Shown here: in pieces, positions 35,876 through 44,226 of the stretch
Layout of the letters: the number at the start of each line of letters is the position of its first letter
Numbering within the stretch: the stretch's first letter is position 1
Assembly (NCBI RefSeq): GCF_001612635.1
Contig: NZ_BDAV01000006.1
Span: 712,613 to 776,612 of the forward strand
Source of the DNA: Nocardia africana NBRC 100379
Lineage (GTDB): Bacteria > Actinomycetota > Actinomycetes > Mycobacteriales > Mycobacteriaceae
Direction of reading: 5' to 3'
DNA length: 64,000 bases
Program-made: the position numbers and the translations under genes
Notes under the pieces: model-generated
Told to the model about the DNA's origin: nothing
The model's database searches: none
Seen by the model: the letters and a program-made list of their open reading frames with translations, nothing else

Positions 35876-37104
35876 ATGCCAGTTGCCCGCATGCCGCACC
35901 GCTCGTGATCGATCCGATGGTCGGCGACCTCGCCGGTGAGACCGCCCGATTACGCGATGCCGGCCAGCTGACCCGCATCGAACTGCTGGGCGTCCCGGCC
36001 TGGACCGTCACCGGTCACACCCTGGCCCGGCAGTTACTCGTCGACCCGCGGCTGGTCAAGGACATCAACTCCTGGTCGCTGTGGCGCGACGGCGTGGTCA
36101 CCCGGCAGTGGCCGCTGATCGGCATGATCGACGTCGGAGTCTCGATGTTCACCGTCGACGGCCCCGAACACCGCCGCCTGCGCATCAAGACCACCCAGGC
36201 GCTCACCGCGCGCCGCCTGACCTCTCTGCGCCCGTTCATCGAATCGACCGTCGCCGCACTGCTGGACGATCTGGCCGCCGCCTCCGCCGACGGCACGGTC
36301 GACCTGAAATCGGTTTTCGCCTATCCGCTGCCGATGCGCGTGATCAGCGAGCTCATGGGCGTCGACCACGCCGACCATCCGATGCTGCTCGACTGGTACA
36401 AGGCGTTCTTCTCCCTGCTCACCCCACAGGACGAGCGGCTCGCGGTGATCGAGCGGATGGGCGAGTACTTCACCGAGATGGTGCGCAAGAAGGCCGCCGA
36501 CCCGGCCGACGATCTGACCAGCGCGCTGATCCTCGCCACCGACGGCGGCGAACCGCTCAGCGAGGCCGAGGTGGTCGGCAATCTGCAGGCGCTGGTCGCC
36601 GCCGGGCACGAGACCACGGTGTCGTTGATCCTCGCCACCGTGCGCGCCCTGCTCACCCATCCGGCGCAGTTCGCGCTGGTGCGGTCGGGGCAGATCGACT
36701 GGGAGACCGCGATCGAGGAGACGCTGCGCTGGGACGGCCCGGTGACACATCTGCTGATGCGGTTCGCGACCGAGGACATCACCGTCGGCGACACCGTCAT
36801 CGAACGCGGTGAGGGGGTGGTCATGTCGTATCGGGCCATCGGCCGCGACACCACGGTGCACGGCGCCGACGCCGACGGCTTCGACATCACCCGGCCGACG
36901 GCGAAGCGGCACATCAGTTTCGGTCACGGACCGCACATCTGCCCGGGTGCCGCGCTCGCCCGGCTGGAAGCCTCGATCGCTCTGCCCGCGTTGTTCGACC
37001 GGTTCCCGCAGCTGTCGCTGGCTGTCCCCGTGGAGGAGATCCACAACCTTCCCGTGCTGACGCAGAACGATCTGGCCCAGTTCCCGGTCCGGCTCGGCGA
37101 CTGA
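35872..37104 (+). CDS. CYP154-like cytochrome P450 of the conservon
   Basis: A 410-residue P450 with all standard motifs: I-helix AGHETT (about residue 244), ExxR in EETLRWDGP (about 282), and heme loop FGHGPHICPGAALARLE with Cys near 358. It starts with GTG, overlapping the CYP157-like gene by four bases, and has GGAGGT at 35861-35866. Position after a CYP157-type gene points to the CYP154 family, whose members hydroxylate steroids and macrolide precursors. The redox partners are not in the window. Confidence 0.93.
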   Translation: MNASCPHAAPLVIDPMVGDLAGETARLRDAGQLTRIELLGVPAWTVTGHTLARQLLVDPRLVKDINSWSLWRDGVVTRQWPLIGMIDVGVSMFTVDGPEHRRLRIKTTQALTARRLTSLRPFIESTVAALLDDLAAASADGTVDLKSVFAYPLPMRVISELMGVDHADHPMLLDWYKAFFSLLTPQDERLAVIERMGEYFTEMVRKKAADPADDLTSALILATDGGEPLSEAEVVGNLQALVAAGHETTVSLILATVRALLTHPAQFALVRSGQIDWETAIEETLRWDGPVTHLLMRFATEDITVGDTVIERGEGVVMSYRAIGRDTTVHGADADGFDITRPTAKRHISFGHGPHICPGAALARLEASIALPALFDRFPQLSLAVPVEEIHNLPVLTQNDLAQFPVRLGD

Positions 37105-37210
37105 GTTCCGCGCGCGACACCGGGCCGCGTTACCGCCTTTCTCGGTAGCACATTGCTATCGTCGATGACCGGCCCAGTCGTGCGCGAAAACTCAACCGAG
37201 AAGGGGCGTG

Positions 37211-39274
37211 ATGTTCGGGCAGCTGCGATCGCGCAAACCCGTCGTGCCCGTCCGAACCCTGATTGCCGTTGCGGCAGTGGGGATCTCCGCGACCGCCACC
37301 GCTCTGTTCGGTGGCCTACCGCATGCCGCCGCCCCCGGCCTCGCCGGCCGCGAGGACCAGTGGACCGCCGTGCACGACGGCCCGCAGCAATATCCGGACG
37401 TCCACGTGGACTCCGATGTCCGGATCCGGATGAGCGACGGGATCGTGCTGAAGGCCGACGTGTACCGGCCGGTCGACGCCTCCGGCGCGGTCGTCGCCCA
37501 GCCGCTGCCGACCATCGTCAATCTCACGCCCTACACCAAGCTGATGACCGATCTGGTCGGCTCGGCGGTGGAGAATCCCGAATTGCAGCCGCTGGTCATG
37601 TCCCTGGTGCGGCAGATCAACCTCTCCGGCACCCCGATCAGCAGCTTCGGCGATCTGCTGCACGCCCTCGACGGCGGCACCGTGCCGACCGTCCTCGGCT
37701 TGGACCGCAATCTGATCCGCAGCGGCTACACGCTGGTGGTCGCCGATGTGCGCGGCACCGGACAGTCCCAGGGCAGGTGGGAGACCCTGGGCGAGCGGGA
37801 ACAGCTGGACACCCGCGAGGTGATCGATTGGGCTGCGGCACAACCGTTCTCGAACGGCAAGGTGGCGATGAGCGGCGGTTCGTACGCGGCCGTCAACCAG
37901 CTGCGGGCGGCAGAGGACGCCCCGGCCGCGCTGCGCGCCATCTTCCCCGTGGTCCCCGGCAGCGATCTCATGCGTGATGTGGTGGCGCCGGGCGGCGGCG
38001 TCGGCACCACCTTCCTGCCGATGTGGCTCCAAACGGTCAATCAGCTCAAGCTGATTCCCGATCTGAAGTCCATCTTCGACGGAACCTTCGACTGGAAGTG
38101 GCTCGCCGCCCGGGTGGCGGATCCGGCCACCAATGTGGACCTGCTGGCCCAAGCCCTGTTGACGCCGTCGATGGACAACATGCCGCCCGCCCTCGCGGAC
38201 GCGCTCGACTCCGGCAGCGATTTCCGCCAGGCCCTTACCGGACATCCGGAACGAGTCACCGTGCCCACCTTCGTCTACGGCGGCTGGCACGACATCTTCG
38301 CCAACAGCGCCACCAAGATCTATCAGGCCATCCCGCTGCCGGCCGGGCGGAAACAGCTCGTGGTCGGCGACACCTATCACGCCAATCCCGGCGCCGGCAC
38401 CGGCGTACCCGGCGCCCCGCCGCGGCTCGAGGTGTTGCAGCGAGCGTGGTTCGACAAGTGGCTCAAGGACATCGACAACGGAATCGACAGCTACGGCCCC
38501 ATCGTGCTGAATGAGCAGGGCGGCGGCTGGGTGACGCTGCCGCAGTACCCGCAGCCGGGAGCCGACCACCGCCGGGTCTATCTGACCGCCGCGCCCAGCG
38601 GCACCACCGATGCGGCGGTGCACGACGGCTCGTTGAACGCACAGCCGCCGGCCGAGGTCTCCACACTCACCGTGGCGCCGGGGCTGGCGACCCTCTGCTC
38701 GCGGGACGCGGCCCAGGGTTCGGCCGGTTCGGCGGCGATGCTCGATGTCTGCGCCAAGGACTCCCGGGTGGCCGAACACGATGCGCTGACCTTCACCAGC
38801 GCCCCGGTCTCCGCGCCGACCGCCATCTCCGGGCCCATCGACATCCACCTCGAGACCGTGCAGGACGCCACCGACGGATTCTGGAGCGCCACCGTCAACG
38901 ACGTCGCACCCGACGGCACCTCCACCGCACTGACCACCGGCCAGCTCACCGTCTCCATGCGCGCCGTCGACGATGCCCGCAGCAGCCGATCCGCCAACGG
39001 CGACTACACGATTCCGTTCCATCTGCTCACCGCCGCGGCGCGGCAGCCGGTGACGCCCGGCGAACCCGTGGGCCTCGATATCGCGGTGATCCCGACCCAG
39101 GCTCGGCTGCAGATCGGGCATCGGCTGCGGATCGATCTGTTCGCGGCCAACGCGCCCAAGGCCATGCCGTTCCGCCCGATGCTCAACGATTCCGAGCTCA
39201 AGCCCCAGCATCTGCGCCTGGATCCGAACGCACCGAGTTACGTCAACCTGCCCACCGATCGGCCCATCGGCTGA
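37211..39274 (+). CDS. Secreted CocE/NonD-type X-Pro dipeptidyl-peptidase family hydrolase
   Basis: A 687-residue exported hydrolase. The N-terminus (RSRKPVVPVRTLIAVAAVGISATATALFGG) is a signal peptide. The peptidase S15/CocE core shows VRIRMSDGIVLKADVYRP, RGTGQSQGRWE and the nucleophile region MSGGSYAAVNQ, with GGWHDIF carrying a candidate Asp and the C-terminal galactose-binding-like domain of the family. It may cleave esters or acyl amides outside the cell. The ATG at 37211 directly follows an in-frame GTG (37208) and GAAGGGG; either could be used. Confidence 0.88.
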   Translation: MFGQLRSRKPVVPVRTLIAVAAVGISATATALFGGLPHAAAPGLAGREDQWTAVHDGPQQYPDVHVDSDVRIRMSDGIVLKADVYRPVDASGAVVAQPLPTIVNLTPYTKLMTDLVGSAVENPELQPLVMSLVRQINLSGTPISSFGDLLHALDGGTVPTVLGLDRNLIRSGYTLVVADVRGTGQSQGRWETLGEREQLDTREVIDWAAAQPFSNGKVAMSGGSYAAVNQLRAAEDAPAALRAIFPVVPGSDLMRDVVAPGGGVGTTFLPMWLQTVNQLKLIPDLKSIFDGTFDWKWLAARVADPATNVDLLAQALLTPSMDNMPPALADALDSGSDFRQALTGHPERVTVPTFVYGGWHDIFANSATKIYQAIPLPAGRKQLVVGDTYHANPGAGTGVPGAPPRLEVLQRAWFDKWLKDIDNGIDSYGPIVLNEQGGGWVTLPQYPQPGADHRRVYLTAAPSGTTDAAVHDGSLNAQPPAEVSTLTVAPGLATLCSRDAAQGSAGSAAMLDVCAKDSRVAEHDALTFTSAPVSAPTAISGPIDIHLETVQDATDGFWSATVNDVAPDGTSTALTTGQLTVSMRAVDDARSSRSANGDYTIPFHLLTAAARQPVTPGEPVGLDIAVIPTQARLQIGHRLRIDLFAANAPKAMPFRPMLNDSELKPQHLRLDPNAPSYVNLPTDRPIG

Positions 39275-39349
39275 AATAACCAGCGTTCGAGAGGATTTCA
39301 GCGCACGGCAGGGCTTCGGCATCGGCCGCCGGTCACCATCGCGCACTCG

Positions 39350-39964
39350 ATGGTCGATAATGACCGCGAGAAGCCGGTGCGCACCGACGCCGCACCGCGC
39401 GGCGGGGAGGTGCGGCTGATGTCCGGAGAGCAACCACAGGGCGCCACGGGTCCGGTGGAATTCGCCACCGTGGGGCTGGGATGGGACCCCACCCGCGGCC
39501 GGCGCTGGTTCGGCGCCCGCCGCACCGCGATCGACCTCAACGCCGCCGCCGTCCTGCTGGCCGGCGACGACCCGGTGGAGGTGGTGTATCACCAGCAGCT
39601 GATCTCCGCCGACGGTGCGGTGCGGCTGCTCGGCGACAGCGTCAACGGTGAGGACGAGGGCGACGACGAGATCATCACCCTCGACCTGACCCGGGTGCGC
39701 CCCGAGATCACCGCTGTCGCCGTGGTCGTCACCTGCTACAGCGGACAGACCTTCGCCGATATCGACAACGCGCGCTACCGCGTCACCGCCGGCGACGGCA
39801 CCGTGATCGTCGATCGCGAACTCGGCACCGACGGTGATACCGGCATGGTGGTGGGGATTTTCCGCCGCGGACGCCACGGCTGGGATTTCCACGAGATCGC
39901 CGCCGGGATCACCGCCGCACATCCCGTCGAAGCGCTACCCCACCTGGCCGCCCTGCTGCATTGA
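39350..39964 (+). CDS. TerD-domain protein
   Basis: A 204-residue TerD family protein. The calcium-binding stress domain is shown by GLGWDPTRG, RTAIDLNAAAVLL and GDSVNGEDEGDDEIITLDLTRV, with the acidic loops that bind Ca2+ in TerD. An N-terminal extension of about 25 residues precedes the domain, and an internal ATG at 39419 is a possible alternative start. TerD proteins act in tellurite/phage/stress resistance complexes with TerC-type membrane proteins; a DUF475/TerC gene lies at 48.5 kb but is not linked. It converges on the acyl-CoA synthetase gene. Confidence 0.88.
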   Translation: MVDNDREKPVRTDAAPRGGEVRLMSGEQPQGATGPVEFATVGLGWDPTRGRRWFGARRTAIDLNAAAVLLAGDDPVEVVYHQQLISADGAVRLLGDSVNGEDEGDDEIITLDLTRVRPEITAVAVVVTCYSGQTFADIDNARYRVTAGDGTVIVDRELGTDGDTGMVVGIFRRGRHGWDFHEIAAGITAAHPVEALPHLAALLH

Positions 39965-39969
39965 CGCGA

Positions 39970-41514
39970 TCAGTGGACCTGCCGCTCCGAATCGCCCCAA
40001 TACTGTTTGCGTAGTTCACGTTTGAGGATCTTTCCCGCACCGGAGACCGGCAGGGCGTCGACCAGTTCGATGGTGCGCGGGGCCTTGTAGCCGGCGATCA
40101 ATCGCTTGGCGTGGTCGCGGATCTCCTCGGCCGTGACGGTGGCGCCGGGATGGCACACGATCACCGCGTGCACCCGCTCGCCCCACTCCTCGTCCGGGAC
40201 ACCGATCACCGCGCACGCCGCCACCGACGGATGTGCGGAGACGGCGTTCTCCACCTCGGCGGAGTACACGTTCTCGCCGCCGCTGACGATCATGTCCTTC
40301 ATCCGGTCGACGATGTAGACGTATCCCTCGTCGTCCATGTAGCCGCCGTCGCCGGTGTGCATCCAGCCGCCCCGCAGTGCCGCCGCGGTCTCCTCGGGCC
40401 GGTTCCAGTAGCCGAGCATCACATGCCCGCCGCGAACCAGGATCTCGCCGACCGTGCCGCGCGGCACCTCGTTGTCCTCGGCATCGGCGATGCGCACCTC
40501 GGCGTGCGGGGCCGCGCGCCCAGCCGAGCGCAACCGTCCGGCCAGGTGGTCCTCGGGACCGAGAAGCGTTGCCACGGGCGACAATTCGGTCATGCCGTAG
40601 GCCTGGGCGAAGCGCGCCTGCGGGAACGCCCGCATGGCCCGCTCGAGCACGGCCTGCGCGATCGGCGAGGCCCCGTAGACGATGCCGCGCACACTGGACA
40701 GATCGACATCGTGCACCCGCGGATGGTCGACGATCATCTGGATCATCACCGGCACCAGCAGCGTATCCGTAACCTGGTGATCGGCAATCGCTGTCATCAC
40801 CGCGACGGGATCGAAGGCCGGAACCATCACCTGGGCGCCACCCATCATGATCTGGGTGACGCAGCCGGCCAGATCGGCGAGGTGGAACATCGGAGCGGCG
40901 TGCAGATAGCGAGCGCCGGGCTGCGCCAGATATCCGGTGGACAGACTGCCCAGCCCCGAGATCTGCAGACCGGCGTGGCTGAGCACCACACCCTTGGGGT
41001 GACCGGTGGTACCGCCGGTATAGAAGATTCCGGCCGGTGCGTCGCCGCCGCGGCGAACATCCTCGACAGGGTCGGCACCCGCGATCAATTCCTCGTACGA
41101 CAGCATGCCGTCGGGCGCGGGACCGTCACCGCAGTGGATCACGGTGCGCAGCACCGGCGCGGCCGCCCGCAGCGCCGGCACCATCGCGGCGAAGGTGTCG
41201 TCGACCAGCAGGACCGCGGTCTCCGAATCCTCCAGCGAATACGCGATTTCCGCCGGGCTCCAGCGAATGTTGACCGGATTGAGCATCGCCCCCGCCCACG
41301 GCACCGCCAGCACGTACTCCAGATACCGGTCACTGTTCAGCGCCAGAATCGCGACCCGATCGCCCTCGCCCACACCCAGCTGCCGCAACGCCGCGGCGAG
41401 CCGCGCCACCCGGTCGGCGCCCTCGGCGAAGGTGCGGACGCGATCACCACAGATCGACATGACCCCGTCGGGGTTCTGCTGAACGGCCCGGTGCAGGCCC
41501 TGAGTGAGATACAT
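39970..41514 (-). CDS. Acyl-CoA synthetase / AMP-dependent ligase (FadD-like)
   Basis: A 514-residue ANL-superfamily ligase that activates a carboxylic acid as acyl-AMP and transfers it to CoA. Motifs in order are FYTGGTTGHPKGVVLSH (P-loop), AYGMTELSP, HTGDGGYMDDEGYVYIVDRMKDMI and the C-terminal SGAGKILKRELR with the catalytic Lys. Substrate could be a medium or long fatty acid or an aromatic acid. There is no FAAL-type insertion. It is divergent from a PucR-type regulator that may control it. Confidence 0.92.
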   Translation of the reverse strand: MYLTQGLHRAVQQNPDGVMSICGDRVRTFAEGADRVARLAAALRQLGVGEGDRVAILALNSDRYLEYVLAVPWAGAMLNPVNIRWSPAEIAYSLEDSETAVLLVDDTFAAMVPALRAAAPVLRTVIHCGDGPAPDGMLSYEELIAGADPVEDVRRGGDAPAGIFYTGGTTGHPKGVVLSHAGLQISGLGSLSTGYLAQPGARYLHAAPMFHLADLAGCVTQIMMGGAQVMVPAFDPVAVMTAIADHQVTDTLLVPVMIQMIVDHPRVHDVDLSSVRGIVYGASPIAQAVLERAMRAFPQARFAQAYGMTELSPVATLLGPEDHLAGRLRSAGRAAPHAEVRIADAEDNEVPRGTVGEILVRGGHVMLGYWNRPEETAAALRGGWMHTGDGGYMDDEGYVYIVDRMKDMIVSGGENVYSAEVENAVSAHPSVAACAVIGVPDEEWGERVHAVIVCHPGATVTAEEIRDHAKRLIAGYKAPRTIELVDALPVSGAGKILKRELRKQYWGDSERQVH

Positions 41515-41668
41515 GGTGTCTCTGCTTTCTGTCTGCGCTTCGCTCCGACGGGGAGGAACTCCGATGAGTGTCGTACGCCACAGGCTGGGCAGCCATGGAT
41601 TTCCCGTCGAAGTTCGGGGGCGGCATTTTGTTGGTTTCTCCAAAGTGGCGCGTATTCTCGGGCCTGTC

Positions 41669-42841
41669 ATGAGTGAATCGTCCGAGGTCCCGAGTTCCCC
41701 GCGGCAACGCTTGCTGGCGCGGATGCGGGCCGAGCGTGACGCTCTCGCCGCCCGCATCATCGACCGGGCCCGCGCCGAGATTCCGGACTACCGCACCGTC
41801 GAGGCGGCCGATCTGCTTCCGACGACGACGGCGATCATGGACCGGCTGTTCGCCTCCCTCGCCGGTACGGCCGATGCCGAATCGTCCGAAGGCACCCGGA
41901 TGACCGACTACGGGCGTATCCGCGCCACGCAGGCGGTGTCGATGGAGGCGCTGCTGCGCGCCTGGCGTCTGGCCGAACGCCTGCACCTCGAAACGCTGAG
42001 CGCGGTGGCGGCCGACTGCGGCGCCGACGACGCGGTGCTGTTCGAGATCACCCGTGATCTGCTCGAATTGGTCGACGATGCGGCGGCCTCGTTCTCCGAC
42101 GCCCACCACGAGGTCGAGCGCACCCGGACCGGCCACGACCGCATCCAGCGTGCCGAATTCACGCGCGCCGTGCTGGCGGGCACGCTGTCGGCGACCGAGT
42201 TGACGTTGGGCATCCAGCGCTACGGCCTCCGCGCGGACGCCGACTACCGCGCCTTTCGCGCCCGCGCCGACGCCGCACCGCCGAGCGAATTCGACCGTCT
42301 GCTGCGACCTCAGGGCGCGGACTACGCCTTCCGCACCGTGATCGACGGGGACTACGCCGGGTTCACCGACCGCACGATCCCCATTCCTGGTGCGGCACTG
42401 CTGGCGTTCGGGCCACCGCGCCCGCTCGCGCAGGCCCCGCTGTCGTTTCGGCTGGCGGGCCGCGCCTTGGCCACCGCGGCCGCCCTCGGCCACACCGGCA
42501 CCTGCGAATTCGACGGTCTCGGCCTGCTGCCGGGCGTCGCTGCCGATCCCGAACTCGGCGCCGAACTCGTCCGCCGCTATCTCGCGCCGCTGGGCAGCAG
42601 CGGCTCCGCGGCGACGCTGATCGACACCGTGACCGCGTATCTCGATACCGGCATGCGCGTCGAGGCGACCGCACAGCGACTGATCGTGCATCCCAATACG
42701 GTCCGCTATCGCATCGCCCGTTTCGAGGAGCTGACCGGGTGCGATCTGCGCCGGGCCCACACCGGCGCACAGGTGTGGTGGGCGATTCGATACGACCGTC
42801 TGGTACGGCCTGGCGCAACGAATTTCGCGTCTGCGAATTAG
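41669..42841 (+). CDS. PucR/CdaR-type transcriptional regulator
   Basis: A 390-residue regulator with a C-terminal HTH_30 domain: VTAYLDTGMRVEATAQRLIVHPNTVRYRIARFEELTG. The middle contains a GGDEF-like/CdaR region (LGIQRYGLRADADYRAF), and the N-terminal part is a helical domain like the RsbRD-type regions seen in such proteins. The ATG at 41669 lies 154 bp from the start of the divergent acyl-CoA synthetase gene; upstream in-frame ATGs exist but lie in the shared promoter DNA. It probably senses a fatty or aromatic acid. Confidence 0.87.
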   Translation: MSESSEVPSSPRQRLLARMRAERDALAARIIDRARAEIPDYRTVEAADLLPTTTAIMDRLFASLAGTADAESSEGTRMTDYGRIRATQAVSMEALLRAWRLAERLHLETLSAVAADCGADDAVLFEITRDLLELVDDAAASFSDAHHEVERTRTGHDRIQRAEFTRAVLAGTLSATELTLGIQRYGLRADADYRAFRARADAAPPSEFDRLLRPQGADYAFRTVIDGDYAGFTDRTIPIPGAALLAFGPPRPLAQAPLSFRLAGRALATAAALGHTGTCEFDGLGLLPGVAADPELGAELVRRYLAPLGSSGSAATLIDTVTAYLDTGMRVEATAQRLIVHPNTVRYRIARFEELTGCDLRRAHTGAQVWWAIRYDRLVRPGATNFASAN

Positions 42842-42967
42842 TGAAGTTTCCCCCGAAATGCCGTGCGGTTGCTCCGCGGTGGCTTAGGCTCGGACTGCCT
42901 CGATAGCCCGGGGCTTGCAGAGCGGGTCGCCATGCCCACAGCGTCTCGCTGTCGCAACATCAGGTCA

Positions 42968-42998
42968 GATGGGGGCTGCGTCCCCGACAGCCCCCATC
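42968..42998 (+). terminator. Perfect 11-bp hairpin after the PucR-type gene
   Basis: GATGGGGGCTG (42968-42978) and CAGCCCCCATC (42988-42998) with a 9-base loop. No T-run follows. It is probably the terminator of the regulator gene in the 206-bp gap before the next small gene. Confidence 0.6.
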
Positions 42999-43047
42999 GC
43001 CCCTGAACAACACCGTAGTGTGAAACATCGATAAATCGAGGGACACT

Positions 43048-43380
43048 ATGCGCGGATCCTACGCCCCGTCGCCCGCCGAACGATTGCTGGCCGAGATCTA
43101 CGAGGCCGGATACACCTCCGTCGATGACTTCATCGATCGACTACGGTTTCGCCCGCGCCACGCCGCGCCGGAGCCGGCCCGCCGCGCCGCGGTGATCGAC
43201 CCGTTCACCGACACCATCGAGCTGCAACTGGACATCCCCGATGCGGCGAATTCCCTTGCGGGCATCACGCGGTGGTATCCGGAGTTCGATGGGGACGTCG
43301 AGGTCGACCCCTGCGCCGACACCACGGAATTCCCCGTGGTGCAGCGCATCTGGGCCGTCCCGGAACGCCACGCGAGCTGA
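43048..43380 (+). CDS. Small hypothetical protein
   Basis: A 110-residue soluble protein not recognised. The N-terminal third is helical and basic (AERLLAEIYEAGYTSVDDFIDRLRFRPRH), and the C-terminal part is acidic (FDGDVEVDPCADTTEFP). GAGGGA lies five bases before the ATG, and GC3 is high, which supports a real gene. It converges on the YceI gene with 24 bp between them. Function unknown. Confidence 0.65.
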   Translation: MRGSYAPSPAERLLAEIYEAGYTSVDDFIDRLRFRPRHAAPEPARRAAVIDPFTDTIELQLDIPDAANSLAGITRWYPEFDGDVEVDPCADTTEFPVVQRIWAVPERHAS

Positions 43381-43404
43381 CCGGTCACCTCGGCCGGCCC
43401 GCCG

Positions 43405-44226
43405 CTACATCTGCGGCAGCGAATCTCCCTGCACCAGTTCGATATCCAGCTCGATCTTCACCGTGGTGCCCACGGCGGCGACGCCGGCGCGCACGACGGC
43501 GTTGTAGTCGATCGCGAAGTCGTTGCGGTGCAGATGGGTTTCGGCATGGAAGGCGGCGCGGACCCCACCCCACGGGTCGGGTCCCGAGCCGCCGTAGGTC
43601 AGGTCCAGCTCCACCGGGCGGCGCTGACCGTGTAACTCCAATTCGCCGGGCATCACCCAGGTGTCGGCGCCCGTGCGCCGCAATCCGGTTCCGGTGAAGC
43701 CGATCAGCGGGTAGCTCTCGACATCGAGGAAGTCGGCCGAGCGCAGATGGTCGTCGCGCATCCCGATTCCGGTATCGATGCTGGCCGCCTTGATCTCGGC
43801 GAAACCGGTGGTCTGCTCGAAGTTGCGGGCCACGTCCAGCCGGCCGCCGACCTCGGCGAACCGCGCCTTGATACTCGCGATACCGAGGTGGCGGGCGGTG
43901 GCCACGACCGTGGAATGCACCGGGTCGATGGTCCACGGGCCGGGCGCCGGCGTGCCGAGGGAGTTCGCCTCCGACTGCAACGCCACCGCACCCAATTGCC
44001 CACTGCCGGAAGCCGATATCCGCGCGATCTGCGCCACCGGCTGATAACCGGGGGCGGTCACCACCGCGGTGTGCATACCGGCGGGCAGCGGCTCGGTCGC
44101 CGCGGCGCCGGTTTCGTCGGCCACCGCACGGGCGAGCTGGCGACCGTTCAGATCGGTCACGGTCAGCAGCGCGCCCGGTACCGGCCAGCCATCGGAATTG
44201 CGAACTTGTGCGGTCAAACCGCTCAT
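43405..44226 (-). CDS. YceI-family protein with N-terminal carboxypeptidase-regulatory-like domain
   Basis: A 273-residue protein with two parts. Residues 1-85 are a CarboxypepD_reg-like beta-sandwich (VPGALLTVTDLNGRQLARAVADETG). Residues 95-270 are a YceI lipocalin-like barrel that binds isoprenoid or polyprenyl lipids (WTIDPVHSTVVATARHLGI, FAEIKAASIDTGIGMRDDHLRSADFLDVESYP). It has no signal peptide. It overlaps the transporter stop by four bases (ATGA at 44223-44226), so it is co-translated with an efflux pump bearing three similar repeats. A lipid carrier coupled to the pump is a reasonable inference. Confidence 0.9.
   Translation of the reverse strand: MSGLTAQVRNSDGWPVPGALLTVTDLNGRQLARAVADETGAAATEPLPAGMHTAVVTAPGYQPVAQIARISASGSGQLGAVALQSEANSLGTPAPGPWTIDPVHSTVVATARHLGIASIKARFAEVGGRLDVARNFEQTTGFAEIKAASIDTGIGMRDDHLRSADFLDVESYPLIGFTGTGLRRTGADTWVMPGELELHGQRRPVELDLTYGGSGPDPWGGVRAAFHAETHLHRNDFAIDYNAVVRAGVAAVGTTVKIELDIELVQGDSLPQM

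Noticed and set aside
37316..39922. 868-codon open frame on the minus strand
   Set aside because: It is antisense to the CocE/NonD-type hydrolase and TerD genes, low in recognisable motifs and rich in residues typical of antisense translation.
42842..43047. Possible tRNA or small RNA gene in the gap after the PucR-type gene
   Set aside because: No cloverleaf or CCA end could be folded by eye; only one terminator-like hairpin is clear.
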